DNA from: Asparagopsis taxiformis
Lineage: Eukaryota > Rhodophyta > Florideophyceae > Bonnemaisoniales > Bonnemaisoniaceae
Reading direction: 5' to 3'
Assembly: GCA_030407315.1 (NCBI GenBank)
Contig: JALQPE010002554.1
Location: forward strand, 124,001-188,000
DNA: 64,000 nucleotides
The translations under genes and the position numbers were made by a program. This document shows, one piece after another, positions 42,597-53,465 of the stretch (positions are counted from its first letter, which is position 1; each line of letters starts with the position of its first letter). Under the pieces are notes generated by a model, which was not told where the DNA came from, did not search any database, and was given only the letters and a program-made list of their open reading frames with translations.

Positions 42597-44825
42597 CTAG
42601 TAGCGACGAGAACGCTTGCCCGCAGGGTCATACGGACCAGGGCCTTCGCCGCGGCTATCGTGGCTGCGGCTGCGACTGGGCTGAACGACGCCCGGCGCGT
42701 ACGGATCGACGGTCTGCGTGACCACGGGGGCTCGCTCGCGACGCGACGCGGGATCCCTAGCGTAAGGATCCGCAGTCCCGTGACTGCGCGTATCCGAAGG
42801 GCGCGCCGAAGCGGGGTCGCGTGGCAGGTACGCCGCTGCGTGACCATACCCGACGGGGTCGCCGAAGCCGCCGCCACTCGCGTAGCCGTAAGGTTCATTA
42901 CGAACGCCAACGGGCGGCGCGTAACTACGAGTCGCCGCGGCGAGACGCTCGGAAATCGCGCGTTCCGTTGCCAAGCGGGCAGTCAGGTCCAACGTCTGGG
43001 CCCTGAACTCTTCGGCTGCGCGATCCACGGACGAGATGAGGGAACGAATAACCCAGCCGTCCGCACGAGGCGGAGCGGCCATCGACGTACCGAGAAGCCG
43101 ACGGGCATCCTCATCGGAGACGCGGTCGTCCAGGCTCACGAAGCGTGGCGCGCGCTCGGCCGGCGTGGCCACATCCGGACGACCGACGCGGGCAACGTTG
43201 CCCCCTCCCGTAGCCTCGCGTGGCACGATCTCTCGAGGATCCGGCGAACGCGACGCTTCGTTTTGATGGCCACGACGGCCAGAACGCGTCCCGCGGGGGC
43301 GCTCGTTGCCCCCGAGGCCGCCGAAATAACCGGTACGATTGCCACGACAGCGTTTGGAACGGGAGGCGACCCGCGGCACGTAAGCCCCATCGCTGCGCAC
43401 GGAGACGAACTCCTGGTTATCGCCGCTTGCGTAATCGGGACGTATAACCCGATACTCCGGCCCCAACGCTACGGCGCCGCGAGCCTCAGCCAACGCGCTG
43501 GTAACGGAGACGAACATGTCGGAACCGTCCACCGGGATTGCACAAAGCATCTCGTAGTCGACCAGGAAGTCCAACGTGGACTCCGGCAGTAGGCACGCGC
43601 GCCCGAACACACGACGTTCCACGAACAGCGAGCATGCGAGCATCGCTGCGTGTTCGATATCCACGGCCATGAGGAAACGTTCCTTCACGGGGGCAGGCGC
43701 GTCCTTCACGGCATCGGTAAAATAGTGCACCACGCGTGGTAGCAACGTGGACGACCCACGGGGGTACGGAAACTCCTCCACTACTTCCGGCAACGGCGGG
43801 AAGTAGAGTTCGCTTGGGATGACCCACGGAGCCGACGCGTGCGATACGCGGTAATCGTCCGCGTTCGCGTGACGGAGCGCGAAATGGTCATCGTACGACA
43901 CCACGCTCTTGGATATCACGCTCAACGAAAGAGCAGTCTTCTATTCGGCACGTTGCCTTTCGGAAAGTGTCCGCGGACACAGGAAGACGGACGCCACCGA
44001 GATGAACGGCGGTTCCTCGGGCGTCCCCTTCCACAGGAACGCGTCCATACGATCCACGTAGATCGCGTCGTTGACGTCACGCAACCACGAGCGGTCGCAA
44101 CGTATCGACGCCGGGATCTGGTAACGTTCCGATCCCGGTGGCCCGACGGCGAAACGATGCCCGGCTTCACGCCCCCACGTATCCTCGGCGGAACGCATAT
44201 AGTCGACAACCGCGCGGGCGTCTAGACGATCTTTTGCCAACGTGGCGAGATCGTCATCCGTGATACCCACGCGAGGCAACGCAGCCCACGCGTGGGTCAG
44301 GACGCCTACGTTGAGCGCCACACCGCCACGTGAGGCGGTGCCGACTGTCCCAACGGGGCCACCACTCTCCGGTGAGGGATCCTGGCGAGGGGAACGAGGC
44401 GAGCCGTCACGACGAGGCACGCCCGTGCGGGCCGCCGCCCCAGCACGACGCGAACGAGCGGCCGCTGCCATCGCGGCTACACCCACAGACGGGGCCGCGA
44501 CTTCCGGAATGATGGGTGACGAATTCCCCGAGTCGGACGCCGTTGCGTCATCATCACGTGAGGCAGCGGCCCTAGCAGCCTCAGCAGGCGTCACGGAAGC
44601 CACCAGGCGAGACGGAGCCATCGGGCGAGACGAAGAGGCGACGGCCTGAGGAGCAACGGCTTCTCCCGCCCTAACAGATGGGGCGGGAGCGACGGACGCT
44701 TCCGTCGCTGGCGCCGCACCGGCTCCGACGAGGGAGGGAGCGCCCTGCGAAGGGTTCCTCGCTCCACCTCCAGCAGAGCCGGCGGGCCGCGGAGTGTTAG
44801 CATCGGTACTACGAGTCGTAACCAT
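42597..44825 (-). pseudogene. Second antisense-ORF-type protein, one in-frame stop
   Basis: From ATG 44825 (MVTTRSTDANTPRPAGSAGG) one frame runs to 42597, broken only by a TAG at 43941-43943 between RTLSERQRAE and KTALSLSVISKSVV. Upstream of the ATG the frame stays open to 45185 with a hydrophobic run (VALVVVLVALVVIIVYSV), possibly an in-frame start with a membrane segment. The N-terminal 200 residues are Ala/Ser/Pro-rich. The middle (RVVHYFTDAV ... HAAMLACSLFVERRVFGR) resembles the corresponding part of the protein at 24576 (VFHYAPSVLL ... CAWLHVAFVERRIV). The C-terminal part is Arg/Gly/Ser/Pro-rich (RSRSHDSRGEGPGPYDPAG) with a short coiled region before it. Stop readthrough is possible but decay is simpler. 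GC content and style match the gypsy genes, not its immediate neighbours. Confidence 0.55.
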
Positions 44826-45000
44826 CGTGGTTACGCTGTACACGATAATTACGACGAGTGCAACGAGCACGACGACGAGAGCCACGCGGGCTAGACGAAA
44901 CAAGAGAACGAAAGGAACGGAGATAGTAGTACCCAGCGGGGGAAAGAGGTAAGGAAGAACGGAAAGGCAACGGCCTGGATGACGATGGTGAGAGGAAGGG

Positions 45001-45985
45001 TGAGCGACGATCGCTATCACGTTAAGCCGCGGCTTAAATAACCTCCAGACGACCGTTGTCGTAATGCCCGCTGGCAGATTCACGAAAGGGCCGCGGCCTG
45101 CGCACGTATCGCGCTGAATTGAAGCACACCCGCGTGGTGGAATTGGACATTGCATTCGTTGCAGGGAAACGCCCAAGCGAGGCATTGACGTACGATGCCA
45201 ACGGGCGGGCCTCGATGATTACGAAAGAGCTGGAGCGCACGCGCGCGCTCCGGCGCCGTGGCGATTCGATCAGCCAACCGGGCCGCGTACGTTTAAACAA
45301 GATTTTTCGGGACAACTGCCACGTCCGCAGTTGTACCCGAAAAGGCGCCACGGCCCCGTGTCTCAGGCGCGTCCTGACGGGCCTCGCGTGGCCGGGACGT
45401 CCTCGTGTGGGGGTGGGGCTGTGTAGTATACGTGGCAGTTCCGAAATTGCAAATATTTACGTTTTCCGCGGAATTCGAATTTCGGCGGACACGACCGGCG
45501 ACATCAATGCACGAGCATTGCTGGCGCATGCGCGCGCGCAACCGGCACACGTGTGCAACGAACGTACTGGCAACGGCCAACGGACCAACGGGTCCCTACG
45601 TGTGACCCACAAGGTCCTTTCCCATTCGGGGACGTTACGAGCAGTGTTTACACTGTAAAGCGATGCCGTCGTGGCTATATAGGTATTGGCATCGTGCCGG
45701 GAGGGAAAGGGGACAATTCATCGAACGAGCAACGGCTCTAGTCTACGACTGACTTCTACGTTTTACGTTTACGTTTTGCCTAGCGAGGCTTCGTCTCCGT
45801 CGAGCTGCGTACTCCCTACCCATCGCCGCACGTAAGGCTGATTGCGTATAGTGCCTCCGGGCTTGGTTGAGAGCGCCTCCGGTGACGTACCACCTCGTTT
45901 GCTAACGTAATCCTCGCGTGGATTGTTGCGTAGTGACGCTCGTGTCTACTCGCTAACCTATCTCTACCGTTCTACCTAACATACA
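45001..45985 (+). repeat. Possible LTR next to the second antisense ORF
   Basis: A purine-rich stretch (GAGAGGAAGGG, about 44990-45000) precedes TGAGCG, and about 985 bp later the sequence ends ACCTAACATACA, giving TG...CA ends. A TATA-like GGCTATATAGG lies at 45673-45683. An inverted repeat (TTTTCGGGACAACTGC and its near complement) occurs at about 45305-45345. The layout (LTR followed inward by a divergently read ORF) mirrors 2321-3286. Without a second copy or target duplication in the window this stays tentative. Confidence 0.3.
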
Positions 45986-46070
45986 GTCAAAACACCAGCG
46001 GGTGGACTATTCGTCTCGTTTCGTAAGGACAGCGTGTCCACTAGCTCGTACCAGCTACTTCGTCACCGAA

Positions 46071-46670
46071 CTATCGTTCCACAGCGCCCGTGGTGACTTC
46101 GATAGCTCGCGTCGCGTGCGGTGGAATCGACGTGCGACGCGCGACGCGGACAGGCGCGAAATCTGTTGTTCGGGTAGTTTTGGGGGTCAGTGCGCGGCGC
46201 GGTTTCGTCTGCGTGCGCGGGAGCATCGGAACGTGGTCTCCATAGCGGGTTCGCAACGCGCGCTGCAGCCCGGTATAGATCATCCGAACCACTCGGTCGA
46301 TGAAGTCTGCTCCCAGAATGCAAGGGACGGATAAGCGCGGCATCACCAGGAAAGTTTGAAGGTGCGCGCGGGCACCTAGAAGAACGCTAAGTCGCAACGA
46401 CGCGTTCGGCGCGAGGCGTCGTCCGTTCGCGTCGATAATCGCGCAGCGCAGCGTCGGCGGCGTAGCGTGGCGCTTCCAATCAGCGCCTAATACGTTCTCG
46501 CGAATGAGGCTCGGGCCCGCGCCGGTATCAAGCACAGCGGTCACCGCAGTGGCCGTACGTAGATTATATCCGACGCGTACCTCGAGTTTGTAGTTCGCGG
46601 TAGGGGTCTGAAACAGGACCACTGTTTCGGGTGGTAACGGAGGCGGTCTTTCGCGCGGCGGTTGCGTCAT
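46071..46670 (-). CDS. Gypsy aspartic protease
   Basis: The 199-codon frame begins MTQPPRERPPPLPPETVVLF. It contains AVLDTGAGPSLI, the D-T/S-G active site of retropepsins, near residue 48, and later LSVPCILGADFIDR, the ILGxDF block that closes the retropepsin fold in gypsy elements. It lies 45 bp after gag. The C-terminal RRTSIPPHATRAIEVTTGAV would lead into RT, but the frame stops at 46071 and the rest of pol is displaced to 32529. Whether it was made by frameshifting from gag or as part of pol cannot be read here. Confidence 0.88.
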   Translation of the reverse strand: MTQPPRERPPPLPPETVVLFQTPTANYKLEVRVGYNLRTATAVTAVLDTGAGPSLIRENVLGADWKRHATPPTLRCAIIDANGRRLAPNASLRLSVLLGARAHLQTFLVMPRLSVPCILGADFIDRVVRMIYTGLQRALRTRYGDHVPMLPRTQTKPRRALTPKTTRTTDFAPVRVARRTSIPPHATRAIEVTTGAVER

Positions 46671-46714
46671 CGCGCGTCGCGTGTCCGTTGAGTGGAGAGG
46701 AGTCGGCCCACCCG

Positions 46715-48646
46715 CTACGACTCCTCGTAGGCGTTTCCCGGGTCTTCTGCGAAGCGAACCGAGTGGGGCGTGAGCTGCTCGCCGTCGCGCGCGTCATCGT
46801 CCGCTGAAACTTCGAAAACCTGAACGTTACGCTGCAGGTTCAGTTCTTCGGGCGTTAGGCGCGCGTGGCTATGCATCTCGCGAATCGCGGCCTGTTGCTC
46901 GGATGAGAGCAGCGGGCAACTCACCATGGGATGCCCGAACTTTCGGCATATCAGACAGCGGAACGCCGCTGTGCGAGACGTGTCGGCCGGTGCCGTCTGT
47001 CTCACGATAGGCGGTGGGTAAGTTGCGCGCGGTATGTGCGCCGTGTACGGTCCCGCGCGTTCGCGTTCTTGGTCGTCGTTATGCGCAAAGCGTCGCGAGC
47101 GGTCGGCGGGCGATGCGTCGCGAGAGCGTGGCGTGCGATAATTCGACGAAGGGGTGCCAAGCGAGGTTGGACTTCGCATGGGGCTCGGGGTCGAGAACTT
47201 CCGTTCGCGCGGAGCGTGCGGCGTCGCGGCGGAGGTTGAGACATTTGGTGATGAGAAGCCTGATGGCGGGGTGTGCCCCACGGTCAGTGCTTGCAGCGTC
47301 GGTGTCTCGTCCTCTTCCACGTAGAGCGCAGGAGTCCGCCTTAGTAGCGGTTGCGCGCTCGTCGTCGGCGTCATCGCTCGGTGCGTGTCCCCGTGGCTGT
47401 GCGCCATAGAGACTAGCTCTCGAAAGGTGTATCGACGCGGGTCGCGAGACAGCGCGTCCCGCACGAGGTGCTGCGTATAGGGTCGTAGACCATCGACGAA
47501 AATAGAAAAAAGCGTCCGCTCGCTAAACGCATCGCCGCAGCGCAGCGCGCGGCGTCGTAGTCTCGTAGCGAATTGCGTTTCGGTTTCCTTCGGGTCTTGC
47601 GTTTGTTGCGCCACGTCACGATACGCTTGCGCGACGTCGCCTTCGCGCGCATAGGTTAGCAGGAGCCACTGAACGGCTTCCGCGTAGCACGTAATCGAGT
47701 CGACGCCCGCGCGAGCTCCTCGGAACGTTCGTCCCACGTACGTTTGGAACGTGTCGCGCGCCTCGTCGGCGAGGAAATACTTGAGAATCGGCAACGCTGC
47801 GCCTTCGGATACGCCGGTGTCGTCGCATGCGCTCTTGAAATACTTCAGGAACGATAGCACGGCGATTCCGCCAGCGCCCGTGAAATTCTCTCCTTGCATC
47901 GAATGGCGCACCATTTTCGCGGTGTTAGCCAATTCGCTCGCAATTGCTCGGTTAAACGCGCGGTCTGTATTACGCAAGCGATACGTGCGATACGAAAGCG
48001 CGCGCGTGAACAGCTCGTTCAACGGCTGGATCTCTACCAGCCCGGGATGCGCGGGTCCATCGTCGCTATCCGAACGCGGGTGGTCGTCGAATGACAGGTC
48101 CTGGCCCGCCAGTTCCGGCCATCCTTCGGGGTCCGCATTGCGCGCGTAGTTCGTAGGGGTCGCGCGCGCTGCGGTTCGCGTTCGGTTTTCGCGCGCAGCG
48201 ACGTTCGCGAGTTCAATATTGTGCTCTTCGCGGGAGTCCATCGTAGTGACGATTAGGTTGTGGACTTGCGCCCTCATCTGAGCCGTCAATCCACGTGATT
48301 GGCCCTTGATAGCGCGGTCCACCGCAGCTCGTACTTCAGCCTGGAGCATGCATTGGAACGTAGGGTCGTCCACTACTTGTCGAACCAAGCTCGGAATCGT
48401 TGCGGACGGCGTAGCGTGCACGTCGGAAACGCGGAACTCGGCCTCGCGCTTCGTTGCGGCGCCGTCGTCGGAGTTTTGCGCGTCGTTGTCGATGCTCGCG
48501 AGCGCTTGCGTCGGTAACGGCGGCCACGGAGAAGCGGTAGGGTCAGGGATATGTGAAGCGACCAGTGCGTCGACTGCGTGCGTTTGCGACGCGACTGGCG
48601 GCGGTTCGGTCGGCGCGTTCGATCGCTCGGGCGCGGATGGATCCAT
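46715..48646 (-). CDS. Gypsy Gag with zinc knuckle, 643 aa
   Basis: From ATG 48646 (MDPSAPERSNAPTEPPP) the frame is open to 46715. A Pro/Ala-rich start is followed by a helical region. Residues ~250-400 form the retrotransposon gag domain (VLSFLKYFKSACDDTG, ILKYFLADEARDTFQTYVGR, WLLLTYAREGDVAQAYRDVA, TQFATRLRRRALRCGD). A Ser/Pro/Arg-rich linker leads to the single zinc knuckle CLICRKFGHPMVSC (CX2CX4HX4C), then an acidic tail. Gag forms the particle and binds genomic RNA. It is the first gene after the 5' LTR leader and appears intact. Confidence 0.9.
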   Translation of the reverse strand: MDPSAPERSNAPTEPPPVASQTHAVDALVASHIPDPTASPWPPLPTQALASIDNDAQNSDDGAATKREAEFRVSDVHATPSATIPSLVRQVVDDPTFQCMLQAEVRAAVDRAIKGQSRGLTAQMRAQVHNLIVTTMDSREEHNIELANVAARENRTRTAARATPTNYARNADPEGWPELAGQDLSFDDHPRSDSDDGPAHPGLVEIQPLNELFTRALSYRTYRLRNTDRAFNRAIASELANTAKMVRHSMQGENFTGAGGIAVLSFLKYFKSACDDTGVSEGAALPILKYFLADEARDTFQTYVGRTFRGARAGVDSITCYAEAVQWLLLTYAREGDVAQAYRDVAQQTQDPKETETQFATRLRRRALRCGDAFSERTLFSIFVDGLRPYTQHLVRDALSRDPRRYTFRELVSMAHSHGDTHRAMTPTTSAQPLLRRTPALYVEEDETPTLQALTVGHTPPSGFSSPNVSTSAATPHAPRERKFSTPSPMRSPTSLGTPSSNYRTPRSRDASPADRSRRFAHNDDQERERAGPYTAHIPRATYPPPIVRQTAPADTSRTAAFRCLICRKFGHPMVSCPLLSSEQQAAIREMHSHARLTPEELNLQRNVQVFEVSADDDARDGEQLTPHSVRFAEDPGNAYEES

Positions 48647-49224
48647 CGGCGCGGTTGCGTTCGATCGTCGCCTAGCGAAAAGGGAAAAAGGGATGATGGG
48701 GAAGGAGAAAGGGGAATTCGGCGCGCGTCAAAATCTCGCGTCGGCGCGTCGGAAAATTGGCAAGTAAAAAGGGAAGCGCTTCCCGAAAATTGTCTGCGTA
48801 TCGGGCGCGCGTAGTAAGGGTGAGGGGTACGAGTTCGCTCGCAGGAGGGCTTCTTCCTCGCTCGGAACGCGCAAAGACGGGTCTCGATCGTCCGCGAACC
48901 CAGTATTTTCGGCACCGCCGAACCCGCATTAGGGTTGCGAACTAGCGCGCGCACGCGTTGCGTCTTCGATCGCGTCGTTCCGCGCTGCGAACCGTCGTAG
49001 TAGAGATAGGGTAGTTATACAAACCAGAGAGGCTATAGCACCGCTTCCGGGATAGCGATACGCGCGCACGCGTCAATCGCCCTCGCTGTCGCGCACGACG
49101 AACGGATAAATGAGTAATTAGAGTAAGCGATAGGTTTTGGCGTCCCGTGTTTTCCCCAAGCGGAGTTTCTGTGCTTCGCTGAGTTCGCGCGTCGGTTCGC
49201 GCAATTCTAGGTCGAGAGACCAGT
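48647..49224 (-). promoter_or_regulatory. 5' leader of the gypsy element with probable primer-binding site
   Basis: This 578-bp stretch lies between the 5' LTR and gag. At 49205-49222 the minus strand reads TGGTCTCTCGACCTAGAA starting two bases after the LTR, the place and TGG start expected for a tRNA-primed site; I could not assign the tRNA. A purine-rich run of GGGAAAAAGGG type occurs near 48679-48715. No other feature is evident. Confidence 0.6.
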
Positions 49225-50010
49225 TGTAGGCCCAGCCGGGATGGCGATCGCTAAGGGAGTTCTAGAATTGCAGTCGTGTCAGGGCGAGGTGAACCGTAAC
49301 GCGCTGGTTGAACTTGCGTTTCGCGCGTCGCTCGGTCGCGCTGGCGAACGGGTGGTACAACGGCGGAACGCGTACGGAACGATCGCAACACGGGATTCGC
49401 GGGCCGGCGCAAGCCGTGATCTCAGGGTGAGATCCCCGAGTAAACTCGAGCACAACGCGATCCACACAGGGGTCGTAAATCCCTGGCCTAGTGGCGTGCG
49501 ACGCAACGCGCGCTATTGCGGTGCGACGCGGTTCGACGATCGGTTTATGCGCAGCGCGCACGCGAACGTCGGCGATCGTGAGCAACCCGCACGCAACGTT
49601 GTAACACAATCGGTCTTCGCGATTCGCTAAACGCTTAACTCGTAGCTGCGAAGATGCTGCCAGTTTATTGGTAAGGTGCGAAGCAGAACGACCATTAATA
49701 GCTAACTACTAAGGACAGGTTGTCCTTGCGCGGCCGGCCGGCGGCCGCTCGCTCGCACGCAAAAAGGGAAATATTTGGGAAAAAGACTTTCGTCATAAAA
49801 AACCCAAAAAGGGAAAATAAAGGGAGATTCGCAAAAGGCGCTACACGTGGCGCCAAGCTCGCAATCGCACGCGTTCGCGCAGGCGCGCCGTGACACGTAA
49901 TTGTATCGCCACGCGTACGCTCGCTTACTAACTAAACGCGGATGCACGCGGACTCAACGCGACGCATCGCTCCGACCCGCGCGCGCACTTGCAACATAAA
50001 TTGCATCACA
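49225..50010 (-). repeat. 5' LTR of the gypsy element
   Basis: 786 bp, TG...CA on the minus strand (TGTGATGCAATTTATG to GGGCCTACA), matching 2321-3111. ATAAC follows at 50011-50015, duplicating 2316-2320. U3 should hold the promoter; no canonical TATA was defined. Confidence 0.9.
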
Positions 50011-50015
50011 ATAAC

Positions 50016-50321
50016 CTGTTTTCACCGTTTTGCGTACCTTTATTCTTCTATGTTGTGAGGTCACTGAACTCCGCATTTATCCTTTCCTCTGCTTGCCGTG
50101 GTCGACGGCGTGGTCTTTTGACAGCCTGTCTATATTGTGTTCAGTGTGCGTAGTGACTGCCATGAATGGTGTGACGTTAAAATTTCGCACACTGTACCTG
50201 AGATTTCCGAGGTTGCCAATTTCTCTATCGAGAGATTACCTTACTAAAATTATCAGTGAGGTAGTCATCGTTCCATTATGCATGCAAGGGATGACGAATA
50301 ACTCTACTTATATTTACTTAC
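50016..50321. other. Intervening sequence, no gene
   Basis: About 300 bp between the gypsy element and the Harbinger element. It is the likely continuation of sequence left of 2316. Nothing recognisable. Confidence 0.6.
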
Positions 50322-50324
50322 AGT

Positions 50325-50810
50325 AGTGGGTTTGGGCAAATCGAAAATGGGTAGTTGGTGGGTACTTTGTGGCTCAGTAGTTGTGTCGACACGGCGCTGG
50401 ATCTTTCCTTTTGTAGTCCAAGGGAATTTAAGCTTTGTTTACAGAGATATCTAGGTGCAATGCTAGATGTAGGTTTGGAACATGTTCTATGAACGAAAAG
50501 TTGCTTTACTTTCAGAAAGCAAGACAAAGTAGCACCAAAAACCACATATTGTGAAGAGTACGAACTTGTGACGGAAACTGAATGGCGCGTGACCTCATCT
50601 GGCCAGGACAGCCTGCTTCATTCCTCCTCCGTGCGTGTGTCGGCATACGAAGTTGTAGACATCTCAGATACCCTGTGCGCTGGTACCAGCTGCTTCAAAG
50701 CTCGATACGATAGTTTTCACTCTCGCCCCATCACTTTCGACCCGATCATCTCATTCATACGCCAAAATGAGCTCCCAGAGGATCCAAAACAGCCGGAGGA
50801 TAACCACAAA
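50325..50810 (+). repeat. Left long terminal inverted repeat of Harbinger
   Basis: It matches the reverse complement of 53868-54351 almost throughout, including GGCCAGGACAGCCTGCTTCA. Similarity ends near the CCGGAGGATAACCACAAA block, just before the transposase ATG at 50837. Confidence 0.88.
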
Positions 50811-50836
50811 TCTCTAACTGCTCATATCACACTACC

Positions 50837-51991
50837 ATGGGGCCCACGAGGAGGCATTGGGATCTAAATATCAGGAAAACCCGTGCGAGAGCGTTCCTGA
50901 GCCTAAGACAACTGACCCGTGCTCGCTGTGTGGATATATCTGCGCTTCTAGCTTCATTCTTTCTAGAGGATGCCTCAGACGAATACTACGACACAGTTCT
51001 TCGTAGCGAAAGAAAGAGCAGGCTTTTTGCTCCCATATTCAATATAGAATCATTAGATGACTTCGCATGTCTGCATCGATTTCGATTCAGAAAACGTGAC
51101 ATGATTCGCCTTTTGAACAAAATGAAATGGGAAGGATATGAATGGAAAACAGAAAGGAAGAGGTACCAAACTAACCCAATGGAAGCATTCTGCATTTTGA
51201 CGCGTCGACTAAGTACGGCTTGTATATCGCGCGATCTTGAAGGAGACTTCTATTGTACGACATCTGCTCATTGTGCGATATTCTATGAAGCGCTAGAGAT
51301 GTTTTATAAACAATTCAAACATATAGTATGCAACTTTCCGGGATCATTGCTTCAATCCCGTGCCTTTTTGTATGCTCGCAAAATACACGAACGGGGTGCA
51401 CAGACACATAGCTGTGTTAGCTTCATAGATGGCACAAATGTATATGTACCCCGTCTAGAAGGTCACATGCAGCAAGCAACATTCAGCGGACACAAACGTA
51501 GAAACTTCCTCAAGTTCCAAGCAGTAACGCTCCCCGATGGGTTGATATTGAATGTTTTCGGCCCCATGGAAGGTCGTCGACATGATATAACTCTTTTCAG
51601 AGAGTCTGGAATTGAAAACGACCTCCACCAAGTCTTGGAAATCAATAACAACCGACAATTCTATCTATACGCTGACGCAGCATATGTTCTGAGACTGTAT
51701 CTCATTGTAGGTTTCAGAGGCACCGCAATCACTGAAGATGAATCTTTATTTAACAAAAATTTGTCTTCAGTCAGGATCACAATGGAGAGGTCATTTAAGG
51801 AGATCAAATTGCACTTCACGTATGTGGACTTCGCGCGAGAAATGAAAGTTAGTACAAGCCCTATATCATTGTGATATATGTCTTCTTGTATACTAACAAA
51901 CTTTAGAAATTGTTTGTACTCATCCCAGATCGGAAAACATTTCAAATGTGAAGCTCCCCCTCTCGAAGAATACATGGATGCGTTTCTATAG
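50837..51991 (+). pseudogene. Harbinger (HARBI1-like) DDE transposase, one in-frame TGA
   Basis: The frame starts MGPTRRHWDLNIRKTRARAF. The N-terminal part has FRFRKRDMIRLLNKM and the AFCILTRRLSTACISRDLEG block. The catalytic region has VSFIDGTNVYVPRLEG (first Asp), FNVFGPMEGRRHDITLFRES-like motifs, YLYADAAYVL (second Asp) and SVRITMERSFKEIKLHF (Glu), the DDE_Tnp_4 pattern. The frame meets a TGA at 51872-51874 but continues in the same frame as CILTNFRNCLYSSQIGKHFK and APPLEEYMDAFL to TAG at 51989-51991, which is the family's normal C-terminus. So a single point mutation, not a truncation, disables it. Confidence 0.9.
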
Positions 51992-52451
51992 GAGTTCATA
52001 GAGTGAAGGGATGAAGAGCATATTCAATTTCATATTAAACTACTTCATAATGCTAGAACTTACTCTTTTTCAACTGTTCGCTGCTAGAACCTTTAGTTTA
52101 GACTGTTTTTGTATTTGAGCTACAGCAGACAGATGCTTCTGCTCTTGAACTACTTTTCAATTGATTGACTTCAACTATTAGGGTTCTATCATGGTCTGTA
52201 AATAGTTAATTAATGGCTTCTCCCGCTAGTAGTTTAGACTGATCGGTTTTTTCATCCGTTCATGTTCGAAATGCTGCCCTTTTCAAAAATTGAATTGTCA
52301 CCAACGTGTTACTAAAGCCATTAAGATATTAGTTATTGAATTTTGAGGCAATGTCGTTATGCTCACCTCATCAACTTTGCAAGATATGCACATTGGACTT
52401 TACGGCCATCATTATCTTCTCAATCGTTTTGATATTTAACTGAGTCAATCA

Positions 52452-53465
52452 GTGCAATGTTTAGGTGACTTGAAGTATGATGTACAGAGTCTTTCTGATG
52501 GGGACATAGTTCACTCGAGTGACATTACGAGAAAAGTTCCGAGGGGAACCGTGGCCACCTCTCTGAATGATTCTGAAGAAGATATACAATCCACTGCTCT
52601 GAAGGTGCGGAGAAAGTTCAACAAAAATATGTATCTTTTGCTCCTGCAAGCCTTCTCTGTATCGAATGTTCACAAACTCCCACGAGGAAGGCAGATGGCT
52701 GCATTCGCTAATTTTGCTATGAAACTGAACAATAGTGGGAAGATGACGTAGCTTGCAGACGTAAAGCACAAAGCACAGTGCTGGTCGCTTCAGGATGATA
52801 ATGCACCAGTACAAAGTTTATGGAGAGAGCGCTTTGGCTCTAGTGAAGACTTGCCTGGACTTTCAGGGTTTTCTCGTATGCGTGGAAGCTTTCTTCGCGA
52901 AATGGAAGAAGCACAGGAGCAAAGGAATGAGAAATGAGTCGAGAAACAGGAGAAGGAGGTTTTTCTGATCCGTGGAGGAGCTGAAATCAGAGAAATAGCA
53001 ATGCTTAGAGTCTCTGCCATTGATATGGATTCTGAAAATGAGGCTTCGCCGCCTGGGAGCTCTTCGAAGCATAAAATCAGTGCAGGAAAGCAAATATCCT
53101 CAAAGGAAAAAATTGAAGAGATAAAATATACCTCATTGGCTCTTCAAAATGCCGAAAGGCATCGCATGGAAATGGCAGAGAGGTCGGAAGTGCGAGAGAA
53201 GAAAAGGCTGTCCATGGAGAAGCAAAAAATTATCGGAGACATACATGCACGTCGAGAGAGTTTAGATATTGACCGTGGTAGTCTCGAGCTTGACGAGAGG
53301 CGACATGAGGAGGAAGTCAAGAGGTGCAAAGTGGATGCGGACTTTCTTGAAATGTCTCACAAGGTCACTGTTGCTCTGGTTGAGGATCTTACTGAGTGCA
53401 TGAAGACTGCATTGGTATTTCTCCTGCCTACTATGATAGAAAGTAGAGTTAATCGACGGCACTAG
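52452..53465 (+). pseudogene. Second Harbinger protein (Myb-like partner position), two in-frame stops
   Basis: A single frame covers the stretch with TAG at 52749-52751 and TGA at 52935-52937. The first part has SDGDIVHSSDITRKVPRGTV and ALKVRRKFNKNMYLLLLQAF, the middle has WSLQDDNAPVQSLWRERFGS, and the last ~150 codons are a long charged coiled coil (AERHRMEMAERSEVREKKRL, ESLDIDRGSLELDERRHEEE). PIF/Harbinger elements carry a second gene whose product helps the transposase enter the nucleus and bind DNA; position and architecture fit, though I do not see a clear Myb/SANT signature. True start may lie upstream. Confidence 0.6.

Larger units (their letters stand above)
32531..45990. other. Foreign block interrupting gypsy pol between protease and RT
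   Basis: Protease (ending near 46071, followed by ~80 bp of pol-like linker) and RT (starting near 32529) belong to one pol gene yet lie 13.5 kb apart. The block has mostly lower GC on its left side and contains unrelated genes on both strands: DUF7869-type, ParB-methyltransferase, PWP2 and glycosyltransferase relics, and a second antisense-ORF protein with a possible LTR at its right edge. I could not find a target duplication joining the two edges, so it may be several insertions or a rearrangement. Edges are approximate. Confidence 0.5.
2321..50010 (-). mobile_element. Ty3/gypsy chromovirus with antisense ORF, carrying two large insertions
   Basis: The element is delimited by direct LTRs at 2321-3111 and 49225-50010 and by the 5-bp duplication ATAAC at 2316-2320 and 50011-50015. 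Read on the minus strand it has 5' LTR, primer site, gag, protease, RT/RNase H, integrase with chromodomain, a spacer, an oppositely oriented ORF, a purine tract and the 3' LTR. Integrase-chromodomain order defines a chromovirus. Its 47.7 kb include a ~20.9-kb CACTA-like insertion (3607-24468) and a ~13.4-kb foreign block (about 32531-45990); without them it is about 13.4 kb. The two LTRs differ by a few scattered substitutions but diverge sharply in the last ~60 bp of their U3 ends. RT is broken, so the copy is dead for retrotransposition. Confidence 0.85.

Noticed and set aside
43839..44649. Long plus-strand frames opposite the second antisense-ORF protein and other GC-rich genes
   Set aside because: They are mirror frames of strongly biased GC-rich coding sequence, with no domains of their own.
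51846..51910. Possible intron in the Harbinger transposase (GTTAGT ... TACTAAC ... TTTAG)
   Set aside because: The same reading frame continues through it with the normal family C-terminus, interrupted only by one TGA, so a stop mutation explains it better.
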